Below are positions 33,644-46,588 of a stretch of 64,000 nt of DNA, piece by piece. The notes beneath the pieces were generated by a model. That model worked only from the letters and a program-made list of their open reading frames with translations. It searched no databases and was not told the origin of the DNA. The stretch's first letter is position 1; each line of letters starts with the position of its first letter. The position numbers and the translations under genes were made by a program. This DNA comes from Deinandra increscens subsp. villosa (Eukaryota > Streptophyta > Magnoliopsida > Asterales > Asteraceae), in the NCBI GenBank assembly GCA_039602395.1, contig JBCNJP010000006.1, forward strand, positions 47,764,325 through 47,828,324, read 5' to 3'.

Positions 33644-36220
33644 CGATCCCCTTACCATCTTGCACCGTCCGAGGTGCAAGGGCTATGCAATGAACTAAAA
33701 GAGTTGTTGGATAAAGGTTTTATCTGGCCAAGTCACTCTCCTTGGGGTGCTCCTGTGTTGTTCATAAAGAAGAAAGATGGAACAGATCAGATGTCTATCG
33801 ATTACAGATGATTGATCAAACTAACAATAAAGAACCGCTATCTGCACCCGAGGATCAAAGATTTATTCAATTAGCTTACTACTCCAAGATCGATCTGAGA
33901 TCAGGCTACCAACAACCCCGCATCAAAGATGAAGACGTTTCAAAAAGAGCGTTTAGAACATCCTCGTTATGCCATTCGGTTTGACCAAAGTACCTGCAGT
34001 ATTCATGGACCTAATGAACCGCGTGTGCAAACCTTATTAGGATAAATTTATTATCGTGTTCATCGATGATATTCTAATCTACTCCCGTAGTAAGAAAGAA
34101 CACGAACAACATCTGAAACTTATCCTGGAATTGTTGAAGAAAACAGAATTGTACGTGCAATTTTCCAAATGCGACATTTGGATTCGCGATATTCATTTCT
34201 TGGGTCATATGATCAACGATAAAGGTATTCATGTTGATCATTCTAAAGTTGAAGCTAGCAAGAATCAGAGTATTCCCACGACTCCATCAGAGATTCAACA
34301 ATTCTTAGGTCTCGCTGGCTATTATCGCCGATTCGTTGAGAAGTTCTTAAAGATAGCCCAGCCTCTAACCGCTTTAACATAGAAAGATAAGAAGCTCATT
34401 TGAGATGCCAAGACTGAAGGAGCCTTCCAGTTGTTGAAGCAAAACTTTACAACATGCCGATCCTATCGTTACCTCACAGAATCGATGATTTTGTAGTGAT
34501 GCTTCGCATCAAGGTTTGGGATGCGTGCTAATGCAGCGAGAGAAAGTAATCGCCTATACTTCTCGATAACTGAAGAATCATGAGAAGGATTATACAACCC
34601 ATAATCTGGAACTTAGAACTGCTGTGTACACTCTGAAGATTTGGAGAAACTACTTGTATGAAACAAAGTGTATCATATTCACTGGCCATAAGAGTCTCTA
34701 GCATATCTTCAATCAGAAGGATCTGATTTTAAGACAACGCCAATGGATTGAACTACTCAATAACTACGACTGCGAGAATCGTTATCATCTTGGAAAAAAT
34801 AACATTACAGCTGATGCATTGAGTAGAAAGGAGTGCGTTAAGCCTCTTTGAGTTCGAACACTAGGCATGACCATTCAGATTAGTCTCACATCGCACGCTC
34901 GTGACGCTAAAACTCGAAGCTCTGAAGGAAGAATTCAAACAAGAAGAATGCCTTCATGGAATGGAAAGGCAATTGGTAAAGAAACCAAATAGAGCCTAAT
35001 CCTCTGTGGATAGACCTTGAGTGTCGAACCTAAAAACGGTAAGAGATTGGTCTTAAATAAAGCACACAAGACTAGATATTCTAGTTACCAGGGATCCAAC
35101 AAATGTATGAAAGTATAAAAGAATTATACTGATTCAGACTTACGAGGGTACGTTGCATGGTTATTTGACAGATTGTCATCACGCAAGACAAACCTTGGTA
35201 ATGGTTGAGACAACCATTTTCCACACGCCAAGTTTTCTTATAACAATAGTTATCACTCGAGTATTCAAGCTACACCCTTTCGAAGCCTAATATGGAAGGA
35301 AAGTGTCGTTTGCCCCTTTTGCTGGACTGAAGCCATTAACAACCAACTGACTGGTCCAAAGATGGTTCATGAAACTACTGAAGACCTTTCCAATTTCCGA
35401 ACCTTTAGAAAGTCACAGGTAATCACCTGGAGAACCTATGTTAACGCTCGATGCGAGCCCCTAGAATCTATAAGAGGGTTCAAAACCTTACAATGGAATC
35501 TGCCGCGGATAGAAACGGTTAGGCCTGTAAAGCAGGGAAGTCTTAATCCTCATTACATTGGTCCCTTGGAATCCTGGAACGGATCGGACCAGTGGCCTAC
35601 AAACCCCATCATGTCCGAAACCTATTAAGATCTTGGAGTGCAAGACTAAGATACTGGAGAACCGCATTTCCATCGTCATCGTCATTAGAACTCCCGGGGA
35701 ATCAAGGAAGATCCCGTCTGGTAGCGAATCAATCTACACTTTTGCATAAGCCATCTTGTCCCTGATACGTTGCATATTCCAACAAAAACTGAAAACTCAA
35801 GTATGAGCAAAACCTAGGCTGTTCATGTAAGGCAAATCACAATTGTGGGTGCACACATAATTGTAATCTGAACTATATGAAAATCCTGGTAGAGCCCATT
35901 CGTGAGGAATCATGACTTGCCCAGACCTCTCTAACTCAAAACCGCTTTCATCTATGTGTCTAACACTGATCTTGTTGACGAACTATCGTGGATGTTCTAT
36001 AAACTCCACTTCATTAGAGAGTCGTAACAATCAAAGATCACGAGATCCGAAGATGGAATCAAAATCGCACTCCCAATGTCATGGATCGCTGACATCCTTG
36101 TCAATGATAAAACTATCATCTGGGTAAGCGAGAATCAGACCAGACAAAATTAGCTTTAAATTGTCCACTGATGCAAAGCCATCAATCGGCATTAGCTAAA
36201 TTTCGGGACGAAATTCTTCC
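33567..36220 (+). pseudogene. Ty3 element A pol (RT, RNase H, integrase), heavily broken
   Basis: Starts abruptly in RT. Words: LPPPRQVEFRINLTLGAAPV, SPWGAPVLFIKKKDG, KIDLRSGYQQ, then the catalytic FIDDILIYSR intact near 34060, CDIWIRDIHFLGHMI and QFLGLAGYYRRFVE. RNase H: SHQGLGCVLMQREKVIAY, then KNNITADALSRKE near 34800. Integrase is only traces, and a C-terminal trace GSLNPHYIGPLE lies near 35550. Gag and protease are absent. Dozens of stops and frame changes. The order RT-RNase H-integrase marks Ty3/gypsy. Confidence 0.8.
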
Positions 36221-37155
36221 AACAGGGGGAGAATGTGACAACCCATCAAAAAATCAAAGGTCAAAACTATACTTTGACCGTATATATATAGGTATATACA
36301 TGTGCATGACTTGACTTAATAGTATTATTAGTGAATACTATGGACGAAAACCTCCAACCTTGACAATTTCCATGTTCGTATTGGAAAATCATACCTGTGA
36401 CAAAATAAAAAGAAATTCAACCATGTGATTGGTGGATTTTTAATAATAAGAAAAATAAAATATAAAATGACTTTTTATATTTTTTCTTGAAACGGTGTCG
36501 TAGGACATCATACCGACACCCGAAAAACACTTTAAGTGAATATTTTAATTAAAACTTTAGTTAGTTTTGACTGCGTAAAATAATCGAGCTTAAAACATAT
36601 TAAACAAATTATTTGTTTTCTGTACGCGGTACACGAACAAATAAAATAAATAAAAAAAGAAACTTCTAAATAATTAAATTTACGACTAAAATCATAATTG
36701 TTTATCAATATATAAGTCTCGTAAATAATTTAGAAACCCAACTCGATCAGAACGCCAGAATGGTTCGGTGTGATTCACCCGTATGCCAAATTGGGCCCAG
36801 TCCGGCCCAACACCGCGAAATAAACGAACCGAGCACAAAAATAAAGCCCCACGGGTCACCCGACACTTTTAAACTCAAAGATAATATTCCTGACTAATTT
36901 TAGTGATTATCGAAACGAACCGCATGAAAATTGGAGAAAGCCTCGCATACCGACCTGACACAAACTGTACCGGCCCGACGCCCATTCTCCACATTTCGGC
37001 CCATTTAAAATCTCCATCGACTTTGAATTAATTATTTTATGATGACACTACATTTATATTGGTAGATTTTATAAAATAATTAGAAAAAGTGTTAACTTTT
37101 ATAAAAACTAACACCACCTAAATCTCTCTAACCACACCACCTAAACTATAGTTAG
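36221..37155 (+). mobile_element. Element A polypurine tract and 3' LTR
   Basis: AACAGGGGGAGAA (36221-36233) is followed by the LTR start TGTGACAACCC at 36234. The LTR has no gene. It seems to break off near 37155 where a Sirevirus spacer scrap begins, so its 3' end is missing. Confidence 0.6.
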
Positions 37156-37304
37156 CTTCTAACCTAACATACGTTATCTGCCATGGATAGAGTAGAAAGA
37201 AAGGTTGTAGGTACTTGTTTGTTTTGATTGAATGTGCTGAGTAGTCTGATATATATGTGACTATGATATAAAGATAATGCTGAGTAGTCTGATATATAGT
37301 CTGA
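37156..37304 (+). other. Scrap of Sirevirus post-pol spacer
   Basis: CCATGGATAGAGTAGAAA, GGTTGTAGGTACTTGT, CTGATATAT and ACTATGATATAAA appear in the same order and spacing as at about 23500-23600 in the Sirevirus spacer. TGAGTAGTCTGATATAT is repeated. Confidence 0.6.
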
Positions 37305-38347
37305 TACAACATGTCGATCCTATCGTTACCTCACAGAATCGATGATTTTGTAGTGATGCTTCACATCAAGGTTTGGGATGTGTGCTAATGCAGCGAGAGA
37401 AAGTAATCGCCTATACTTCTCGATAACTGAAGAATCATGAGAAGGATTATACAACCCATAATCTGGAACTTAGAACCGCTGTGTACACTCTGAAGATTTG
37501 GAGAAACTACTTGTATGAAACAAAGTGTATCATATTCACTGGCCATAAGAGTCTCTAGCATATCTTCAATCAGAAGGATCTGATTTTAAGACAACGCCAA
37601 TGGATTGAACTACTCAATAACTACGACTGCGAGAATCGTTATCATCTTGGAAAAAATAACATTACAGCTGATGCATTGAGTAGAAAGGAGTGCGTTAAGC
37701 CTCTTTGAGTTCGAACACTAGGCATGACCATTCAGATTAGTCTCACATCGCACGCTCGTGACGCTAAAACTCGAAGCTCTGAAGGAAGAATTCAAACAAG
37801 AAGAATGCCTTCATGGAATGGAAAGGCAATTGGTAAAGAAATCAAATAGAGCCTAATCCTTTGTGGATAGACCTTGAGTGTCGAACCTAAAAACGGTAAG
37901 AGATTGGTCTTAAATAAAGCACACAAGACTAGATATTCTAGTTACCAGGGATCCAACAAATGTATGAAAGTATAAAAGAATTATACTGATTCAGACTTAC
38001 GAGGGTACGTTGCATGGTTATTTGACAGATTGTCATCACGCAAGACAAACCTTGGTAATGGTTGAGACAACCATTTTCCACACGCCAAGTTTTCTTATAA
38101 CAATAGTTATCACTCGAGTATTCAAGCTACACCCTTTCGAAGCCTAATATGGAAGAAAAGTGTCGTTTGCCCCTTTTGCTGGACTGAAGCCATTAACAAC
38201 CAACTGACTGGTCCAAAGATGGTTCATGAAACTACTGAAGACCTTTCCAATTTCCGAACCTTTAGAAAGTCACAGGTAATCACCTGGAGAACCTATGTTA
38301 ACGCTCGATGCGAGCCCCTAGAATCTATAAGAGGGTTCAAAACCTTA
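37305..38347 (+). repeat. 1,042-bp second copy of element A pol (34449-35490)
   Basis: Matches 34449-35490 at a constant offset of 2,857 bp with only about seven substitutions and no visible indel, including all the same stops. It is therefore much younger than the decay of element A itself. It ends at 38347 directly in the LTR of element B, sharing TTA at the joint. Confidence 0.9.
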
Positions 38348-38600
38348 TTATTATGACAGGTGCTTCTGGGGAAAAAGGGAAAGAGATCAAGAGAGAATAA
38401 AACTGATTAGGACGAGAAAAGTGCAAGAGTTTTTAAAACTTTATTTGTTATAACTTATTTCCTTCTTTGAACTTGACATGTTTTCGTTTAAAAACCCGGA
38501 TTTTTGGATTTAAAGTATTTTATCAAGTACTTTTGGATTGTTGCTATCTCTGTTTACTGTATGAGTGACACGTCAGCCCTATTCGGGTTGAGGTGTTACA
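38345..38600 (+). repeat. 3' stub of element B's 5' LTR
   Basis: Matches 45767-46021 nearly base for base and ends GGTGTTACA. The first 1.9 kb of this LTR is missing, replaced by the element A copy. Confidence 0.85.
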
Positions 38601-38604
38601 ATTA

Positions 38605-38616
38605 TGGTATCAGAGC
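38605..38616 (+). other. Element B primer binding site
   Basis: TGGTATCAGAGC, an exact Met-tRNA match four bases after the LTR end. Confidence 0.85.
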
Positions 38617-40289
38617 TTCGGCTCTTTCCTGTAGTAAACTTTATTTTTTTTATAGCCAAATTTAAAAAAAAAATAAATTGAAAATAGAGTCTAATACATT
38701 TTATAAATGAAAGAAAAGGAGGCCCGACCCTCCCAAAAAAAAAAAAGTTACAAAGACTACTTATGCTCGAAAACCAAAGAAAAACAGATTTTCCTGTAGA
38801 AAACTTAGACTAATAAATATGTCACGTGAGGATTGGGTAGACATGGGGTTAGGTTTCCTTTTTAATATTTGATTACTTTCTTTTATAATCCGTTTTGTTC
38901 TGATTAATCAAGATAAGTTTTGTCCGCTTGCTCTGATTAATTATGGATCATTTTTATCTGATTTGATGTGATTAATTCTGATAAGTTTATTCGCTTTTTT
39001 CTGATTAATTCTCATTAGTTTTACTCCGATATGCCTCCCTGACGCTCTACACGGAATTCACGATCAAGATAATACTTATGGGTCATGTGAACTCGTTACT
39101 AACCTCATGAGTATGCTTAAACGAGCTTTCATTGCAATCACACAGACTATCAATAAGTGCATATGGAATTAGAAGTATTAGAATTTAGCTCATGAAATCG
39201 CTGCTAAGAGAAACTTTCAATCTTGCTACTAACATATTAGGAACTTCAATTCTACTCACCGACCGACTACTTAGTCATGTTAAGAACATAAATAGTGTAG
39301 TCATTAGCTAAATTATGATTGGATTGTCATTTTTGTGTGATGTGTTACATACGGTATGGTGAATGATACGATTTCCAATATATCAAAAGTGTGGTGGATA
39401 CGCTGCGACACTTCCTATATATAAACGCTAAGGATATATTGGGAGAGGACACCTGAATCAGATCGTGTAGTGATTCTGAACACTACCTACTGTATTTAAA
39501 TGGTTTCAACAACGATTGGGCTTTGATGAACTAGAAAGAGTTTTGGAGGTGCTTGAAAAGTTTTTGGCTCTTGTGTTGGGATATCATCAGATTGATCTTC
39601 ATCTTATAGTGATTCATTGAGCCTCTTTCGTAGATGCATTGATTTCCTTCATCATATTCACTTATTCAACTTAAAGACTTCGTATGAATCCAACGAGCTA
39701 TGTTGGTGTTACCATTGTTACTGTTACAACTCTAGTATTTAAGAGCATATGTTGATGAACATTCCTAGCATGGCTACTACAATATTTGTAAATGTTGTGT
39801 AAATGATCTAACCTGAACTTTCTCAATGAAGACTTTGCTACATGTGCTTCTTAGGACATTCCTTAATAATTATCAATCCATGTAAATGGGAAGTATCTGT
39901 ATCGGTTAGAGCCTTTATCATCTTCTAAACTTTTGGTTATATACTCCTGACACATTTATTATTGTGTTTTCTGTTCCCCCTCCATGAACGTACATGATGG
40001 AAGTACAGTTAGGACACCGTTGTAAGGTAAATTGATGATTATGGTTCTAGAACGTAATGATCAATTTACAGGTACATAGGTGTGCTAGTGGAACCTATCA
40101 TGTATAATTTTCTGAAGTATTTTATGGTTCTTAGTGATTTCCTATAATGATGGTTTCATTTTTGTTCTCACCATCATTGTTGACAACGTTCTATCCGTTT
40201 AAGAGTGTATGTTCGTTATCATGTTCCCTATGATCCTTTGTATCTTATTAGTTATCCATGACTAGGTACTGTTTCGAGTATTGTTTGTC
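38617..40289 (+). pseudogene. Element B leader and gag relic
   Basis: Leader to about 39028. ATGCCTCCCTGACGCTCTAC at 39030 reads M-P-P-stop-R-S-T-R-N, a plausible Ty3 gag start with CGA changed to TGA. Short stretches such as LMSMLKRAFIAI follow. No knuckle is recognisable. Gag is present only as a relic, if at all. Confidence 0.4.
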
Positions 40290-43200
40290 TTGTTGAACGT
40301 GACATGTAAGTGTTATCTGATACCGAGGCAACCCATTCTATTAGTCTCACAAGTATTTGTTAAACGTCCCAAAATATGCCTTCTTTATTGGACCATGCCG
40401 TTGTTATATCCTCGCCATTGGGAAATTCTTCTGTTATTACTCATGTGTATAGAGATTCTCCGTTTGTAATCGGAAATACTGTTCGTAAGGCGAATCTTCT
40501 TCCCATGCAAGTGGGAGACTTCAACGTCATTCTGGGTATGGACTGGTTGACTATGCATCGAGCGACCATCGATTGTCACACTAGACGAGTTATTATCGGT
40601 GATATTCAGAATCCTGAAATTGTTTACCAAGGGACTCAGCCTTGAAAATCCATCAAGATTATTTATGCGTTCAAGGCTCAAAAGCTTATATCGCACGGTT
40701 GTGAAGGGTTCTTAGCCTCCATCAAGGATACATCGATGGATTCACCTCGCATTGAAGACTTCCCTATAGTTCGAGATTATTCTGATGTCTTTCCAGAGGA
40801 ACTACCAGGGATACCACCCGAACGTGAAGTGGAGTCCACCATTGACTTGATTCCTGGATCTGAACCTATCTCTAAGGCACCCTATCGTATGGCCCCATTG
40901 TAATTAAATGAGTTAAAGGAGCAGTTGCAAGGATTATTGAAACTCAGATTCATTTGACCTAGTGTTTCACCGTGGGGAGCACCTGTTTTATTTGTGAAGA
41001 AGAAGGATGGTGGTATGCGGCTATACATCGATTATCGAGAGCTCAACAAAATAACCATCCGAAACCAATATCCGTTACCGCAAATCGACGTCCTTTTCGA
41101 CCAGCTTCAGGGTACAAAGTTTTTCTTAAAGATAGATCTCCGATCGGGTTACCATTAGTTGAGGGTCAGAAATGAAGATATTCCTAAGACTACGTTTCGA
41201 ACACGTTATGGCCACTACGAGTTCCTCGTCATGCTGTTTGGTTTGACAAATGCTCCAGCTGTCTTTATGGACCTTATGAAATAAGTATTTCACGAGTATC
41301 AGGAACATTTCATTATCGTGTTTATCGATGATATACTAGTATTTTCAAAGAGCAGACGAGAACATGAAGACCACCTTCATAAAATTCTAGAGACCTCACG
41401 CGAGAAAAAGCTATAAAAGTTGTATGCTTAATTTTCTAGATGCTGCTTTTGGCTCGATTAACTAGCATTTCTGTGTCACATCGCGTCTGCAAAAGTTACC
41501 ACGATAGGTCCGTCAAAGGTGGAAGCTATCACTAAACAGCCCAGACCGACCACAGTTACTGAAGTTAGAAGCTTTCTCGGCCTCGCAGGTTATTGCCGAC
41601 GTTTCGTTGAAGGATTCTCTATCTTGGCAATACCTCTCACTCATCTTATGAGAAAGGGGGGGGGGGTAAAGTTTGTCTGGAATGACGAAAGAGAAAAGAG
41701 TTTCGAAGAGCTGAAAAAAAGATTGGTGTCTGCCCCTATTCTTACTCTCCCTTCAGGTTCAGGCGGATTTTAGATTTATAGCGACGCCTCAAAGAAAGGA
41801 TTAGGTTGTGTCCTCATGCAACATGGAAAAGTCATTGCCTACGCTTCGCGACAACTTAAACCTTATGAGGTAAACTATCCGACGGATGATCTAGAGCTTG
41901 TTGCTGTCGTCTTTGCACTCAAGATATGGAGACATTATTTGTATGGCGAGACATGCGACATTTTCACCGACCATAAGAGCCTCAAGTACATTTTCACACA
42001 GGAGGAATTGAATATGAGGCAGAGAAGATGGTTAGAACTCCTTGAGGATTATGACGCCAACATTCAGTACCACCCGGGTAAGGCGAACGTGGTGGCAGAT
42101 GCGTTAAGCAAGAAAAATTCAGGTGGGTTGGCATGCCTTAACATCCAACCTTGGATATTATCAGACTTAGACAAAATGAGAATTGGGTTACAGTTTAATA
42201 AGTCTGATGGTTACATAGCTAAATTAAAGATTGAATCAGACCTTATTAGACACATAAAAGAAGCCCAACAGCTTGATGGTGAACTTTGGGCGATATTGCA
42301 AAACTTGGAAGTAGGAAGGCAATCTGAATTCCGGGTAGACGAGCAAGGAGTCATCTAGTGTGGAAAGAGATTGTGTGTTCCAGACGATCCTACACTTCGG
42401 GAATCTTTATTAGCTGAAGCACACAGTTCTCCATTTTCTATCCACCCAGGATCCACCAAGATGTATAGAGATTTGAAGCAGAATTTTTGGTGGAGCGGCA
42501 TGAAGGAAGATGTAGCTAAATATGTGGCTCACTGTTTAACATGTCAACAAGTAAAGATCGAGCATAAGAGGGTCAGTGGAATGTAGCAACCGTTAGACAT
42601 CCCAGTGTGGAAATGTGATGATATCTCTATGGATTTCGTCACGGGTTTACCAAAGACTTTCAAGAAGAATGACGCCATTTGGGTTGTAGTGGACAGACTC
42701 ACGAAGTCTGCTCATTTCATACCTTTTCAGCAGGGTTACTCAGTTAGCAGATTATCACAGATATTTCTTGAAAATATTGTTCGGCGTCATGGCACTCCAT
42801 CTTCTATTGTTTGTGACAGAGATCCTCGCTTTACGTCATGTTTCTGGAAAGGACTGCAGAAATCTTGGGGCTACGAAAATAAGGTTTAGCATGACCTTTC
42901 ATCCTCAAACTGAAGGGCAGTCTGAGCGCACTATTCAGACTTTAGAAGATATGCTCAGAGCGTGTGCACTTGAGTGGACTAGAAACTGGGATGAGTATTT
43001 ATGCCTGGTCGAATTCTCTTATAATAATAGCTAGCAGGCCAGCATCGATATGGCTCCGTTCGAATTGCTCTATGGTCGAAGGTGTAGATCTCCTATATGT
43101 TGGTATGAGGTAGGAGAGAAGATAATTGAAGGCGCAGAACTTGTTGCGGTCACCAATGATAAAGTTGTCATTGCTCGAGAAAAGTTGAAAGAGACTCAGA

Positions 43201-43680
43201 CTAGACAAAAGAGTTACGCCGATTAGCACCGTCGCGTCTTGGAATTTAAGGAGGGAGATCACGTTTTTTCTTAAAGTCTCACCATGTCGTGGTGTGCGTC
43301 GTTTTGGTATAAAAGGAAAGCTTAGTCCACGTTTTATCGGCCAATTTGAAATTCTTGAAAGAGTTGGAGAAGTTTCATATCGTTTGCCGTTACCACCACA
43401 GCTTTCTCATGTTAATAACGTCTTTCATGTATCTCTGTTAAGGGGATACAATTATCATCCATTGCACGTTGTGAACTATCCTTTACACATGATTCAAGAA
43501 GATCTTTCTTACGAAGAAGAACCTGAAGCTATTCTTGATCGTCAAGAATGAGTCATGAGACGTAAATCCATACCGTTTGTTAAAATTCTATTGGAAAAAA
43601 AAATCATTCTGTACATGAAGCGGCGTGGGAGACGAAATATATGATCCGTTCACAGTATCCAAGTCTGTTTGAGAACTGAA
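40290..43680 (+). pseudogene. Element B protease-RT-RNase H-integrase with chromodomain-like end
   Basis: Protease: DTEATHS near 40330 (DTGATHS expected), then VGDFNVILGMDWLTMHRATI. RT from about 40780: SPWGAPVLFVKKKDGG, KIDLRSGYH, FRTRYGHYEFLVM, FIDDILVFSK intact near 41325, FLGLAGYCRRFVEGF. RNase H: SDASKKGLGCVLMQHGKVIA, YHPGKANVVADALSKK. Integrase: HPGSTKMYRDLKQNFWWSGM with CLTC, DFVTGLP, CDRDPRFTS, TEGQSERTIQ (DDE residues kept). C terminus: GKLSPRFIGQFEI, then EEEPEAILDRQE and a chromodomain-like ending near QYPSLFEN. This suits a chromovirus, probably Tekay. At least eight stops or frameshifts. Confidence 0.85.
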
Positions 43681-43816
43681 AGTATGTGACTAGATTTGAT
43701 TGCTAGTGTTATTCCTGCTTGAAAATCTTATCTGCTGGGAAATTGCATTTGTCTAATTTGTTATTTAATGTTTCTGTTATGTCCGGTTTAGAATTTTGAG
43801 GACGAAATTAATTTTT

Positions 43817-46021
43817 AGAGGGGAAGAGATGAAATACCCGATAATTAATTATATATATATAAGTTAATAACAATACTAAAAAAAAAATACCACGTCCATT
43901 TCATGAACACTGAAATATTTATATATATATATAAATAAATATAGTAAAATCGATTAATTGATTTGCATTGCTAATATTCATAAATCTGTTCCTTTCAATT
44001 TTCAAATTAGATTTGTAGTCCCATTTGAATTGTGAGCGTCACCATCATAATTTTTTCCCATTGACTTCTCATCTATACCTACGCCTCTCTAACTTATCAT
44101 ATCAAATTGAAAACTAACGCACGCCTCCTCCGTAGCCGCATGGAACTGAATCACCGATTTTGAAGGACATCGAGAACATTCAAACTTCAATCTTATAAAA
44201 ACCCATTCGATCTTTATATGAAAAACTCATTCGACCCTTATATGAAAACCTCCACCTTCTCACTTCTGGTTTCATCCCTAATATAGTCGCCGACTACCAC
44301 GTAAAATGAGCTAACGACATGGAATCTGAGCCAAGGCATCTGTAAGTTCGCTTATTTCTGTCAACGTTCCACCGCTTCGCAATTTTTTCCAGCAATCTTC
44401 TCGTTCCTCAACTTATGATTCTTTATTTTCATTGGCCGGCTCCACATGAAGTCACTGTTTTTGACCGTTGGAAGAATCACAGAACCGTCGACCTACCGAA
44501 GACATCCCGTCATTCTTTGCACTACATCGATCGGCTATTGTTCTCTTTACAAGGTGCGTACTACATTATGTTTTCAGTCCAGAATTATGACCATATCGAC
44601 CCGTAACTTTAAAGATGATGGGGTGGGTTCTTTGTTAAACAAGGATATAGATATTGGTATGAAGTTTGCATAAACTGTTGTACGCTACCTTCCACCGTCG
44701 ATGTGCGAATAAATGGGTGTACTTCGAACTGGTTTGCAACGCAAAATAAGCAGACCTCTCCCTTTCTATACTAATTTGATTTTGTAAACATTGACTCAAA
44801 TAAAATAAAAATACAAATATAAAAGTTACGAATGTAATTCAAGAAGTTCAATTTTTCCAAACTCATGACAAATTTATCTAAACTTTAAAAAGCAAATTGA
44901 AATTGTGTAAAACAGTAGACTAGACTGGGATGTAAACATGAAAGCTTAATCTTAAATACAACTAACTGTAGGTCCTTGCGATTCTTGACACTGGCATAGC
45001 AGTAGCTTTGAAATTTATTTTCTTATAAAAGCTAAGGTGCGGTTTTTCGACCTTTTCCTCGTAGCTTAATTATTTTTCATTTGAGTTCGTAATTTATTGC
45101 TTCAAAGTGTCATTATCGTATTTGCCTTATCGAACCGTTCCATTGATTAGTGTCATTGATTAACGTTAAATTGCACCGTACTGTTTTATTGATATTGTTT
45201 GCATGCGATAGGATAGATCCCTTTGTACTCATTATCGCATGTTCCCATTATAGTTGGACATTGTTACAACCTTAGAGTTAAGGTTACCGAGACTTTTATA
45301 TATACTTGCATATGTGACCGTTTTATTTGGCCTCAATACCCGAGCACATCCACCTATGGGGACCATAGGGCGTCAACTGTGGCACCTTTTGACGTGCTCT
45401 ATCTGTGGCGGAGCAATTAGCCACGACGTCTCGAAGTAGTTAATGACGTGCTAAGTTGCTGCACTAGTTAGTTAATTAGAGGCGTATGGATCGATCCTAG
45501 GAAAAAATATTGTTATTGGTGAATTGGTTAGGTGTGTGTGCCCACACTCCCATATCACATTACTGGTACATTAGGGCTGCAGCCAATGTACATATTGTTA
45601 CTGTTACTGTTACTGGCTCAAATGGGTATTTCCTTAGTGATACGTGTCATTTATTTTCTTCTGAGTCGTATATTTGTTTTCTCCTCATTGTTACATTGTA
45701 TTGCTATTGTTCTACCGTTACTGAGCAATTTTTGGCTCAGCCGTTTTTTTTGTCTTGTGTCTTCTTTATTATTATGACAGGTGCTTCTGGGAAAAAAGGG
45801 AAAGAGATCAAGAGAGAATAAAACTGATTAGGACGAGAAAAGTACAAGAGTTTTTAAAACTTTATTTGTTATAACTTATTTCCTTCTTTGAACTTGACAT
45901 GTTTTCGTTTAAAAACCCGGATTTTTGGATTTAAATTATTTTATCAAGTACTTTTGGATTGTTGCTATCTCTGTTTACTGTATGAGTGACACGTCAGCCC
46001 TATTCGGGTTGGGGTGTTACA
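43817..46021 (+). mobile_element. Element B polypurine tract and 3' LTR
   Basis: AGAGGGGAAGAGA (43817-43829), then a 2,192-bp LTR from TGAAATACCC (43830) to GGGGTGTTACA (46021). A likely TATA box TATAAAAA lies near 44198. The open frame at 45510-45821 sits inside the LTR and is not a gene. The LTR ends directly in element C's LTR. Confidence 0.8.
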
Positions 46022-46209
46022 AAACATACATAGCACAATTATAAATTCCTACAATTTTAATTATATAAAGTATGCGTCATAATCTGCACCAAATTTTAAC
46101 ACCTTTCATGAACATAAAAAAACCTATCAAACACCTTGTAGCACATGCATAAGGTTGTTACAATTAAAGAAAAATAACAAGGAAGGAAACAATTAAACTG
46201 TCAGGCGCT

Positions 46210-46263
46210 GGTTTTGAACCAGGGACCTTCCAGTCACCATCCAGTACCCTTACCACCAGGCCA
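46210..46263 (-). other. tRNA-like pol III box pair 1 in element C LTR
   Basis: Minus strand: A-box-like TGGCCTGGTGGT (46263-46252), 31 bases, B-box-like GGTTCAAAACC (46220-46210). The repeat copy is at 54172-54225. No acceptor-stem pairing was seen, so it is not a working tRNA. Confidence 0.6.
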
Positions 46264-46374
46264 ATTCTCGATTTTTGTTAATTATCCAGTTTCACACATA
46301 TTTAAGCACATAAATTCTGGTGTTATCTCCTTGCTAATGAAACAGAACTAAAAAAAATAAAGTTGTAGTATGCA

Positions 46375-46428
46375 TGCTTCGAACATGGGTCAACCTAGTC
46401 GCAACACAAGGCATCAACCACTAGGCAA
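46375..46428 (-). other. tRNA-like pol III box pair 2 in element C LTR
   Basis: Minus strand: TTGCCTAGTGGT (46428-46417), 31 bases, TGTTCGAAGCA (46385-46375). The copy in the other LTR has the better B box GGTTCGAAGCA (54347-54337) with the same 31-base spacing. Confidence 0.6.
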
Positions 46429-46536
46429 GTTTCTGGTTTACTGTTTGTATCCAGATTGCATAATATTTAACCAGTAATGTTCAGGTACTATTTTCCTGGT
46501 AATAAAAATAAGTTAAAAAAAAACGGGGGAGACCAG

Positions 46537-46588
46537 GGGTTGAACCCGCGACCCTCCATTCACGATACGAGCCACTACCACTAGGCCA
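46537..46588 (-). other. tRNA-like pol III box pair 3 in element C LTR
   Basis: Minus strand: TGGCCTAGTGGT (46588-46577), 29 bases, GGGTTCAACCC (46547-46537) within GTCGCGGGTTCAACCCC. This has the closest tRNA look of the three. It lies in the segment deleted from the other LTR. Confidence 0.65.

Noticed and set aside
36259..36279. GGTCAAA..TTTGACC inverted repeat before TATATATA
   Set aside because: Only 25 bases into the LTR, so unlikely to be the promoter; left out of the palindrome-TATA set.
45510..45821. 103-codon open frame with hydrophobic segments
   Set aside because: It lies fully inside element B's 3' LTR, and the related LTR end at 38345-38600 gives no sign of selection.
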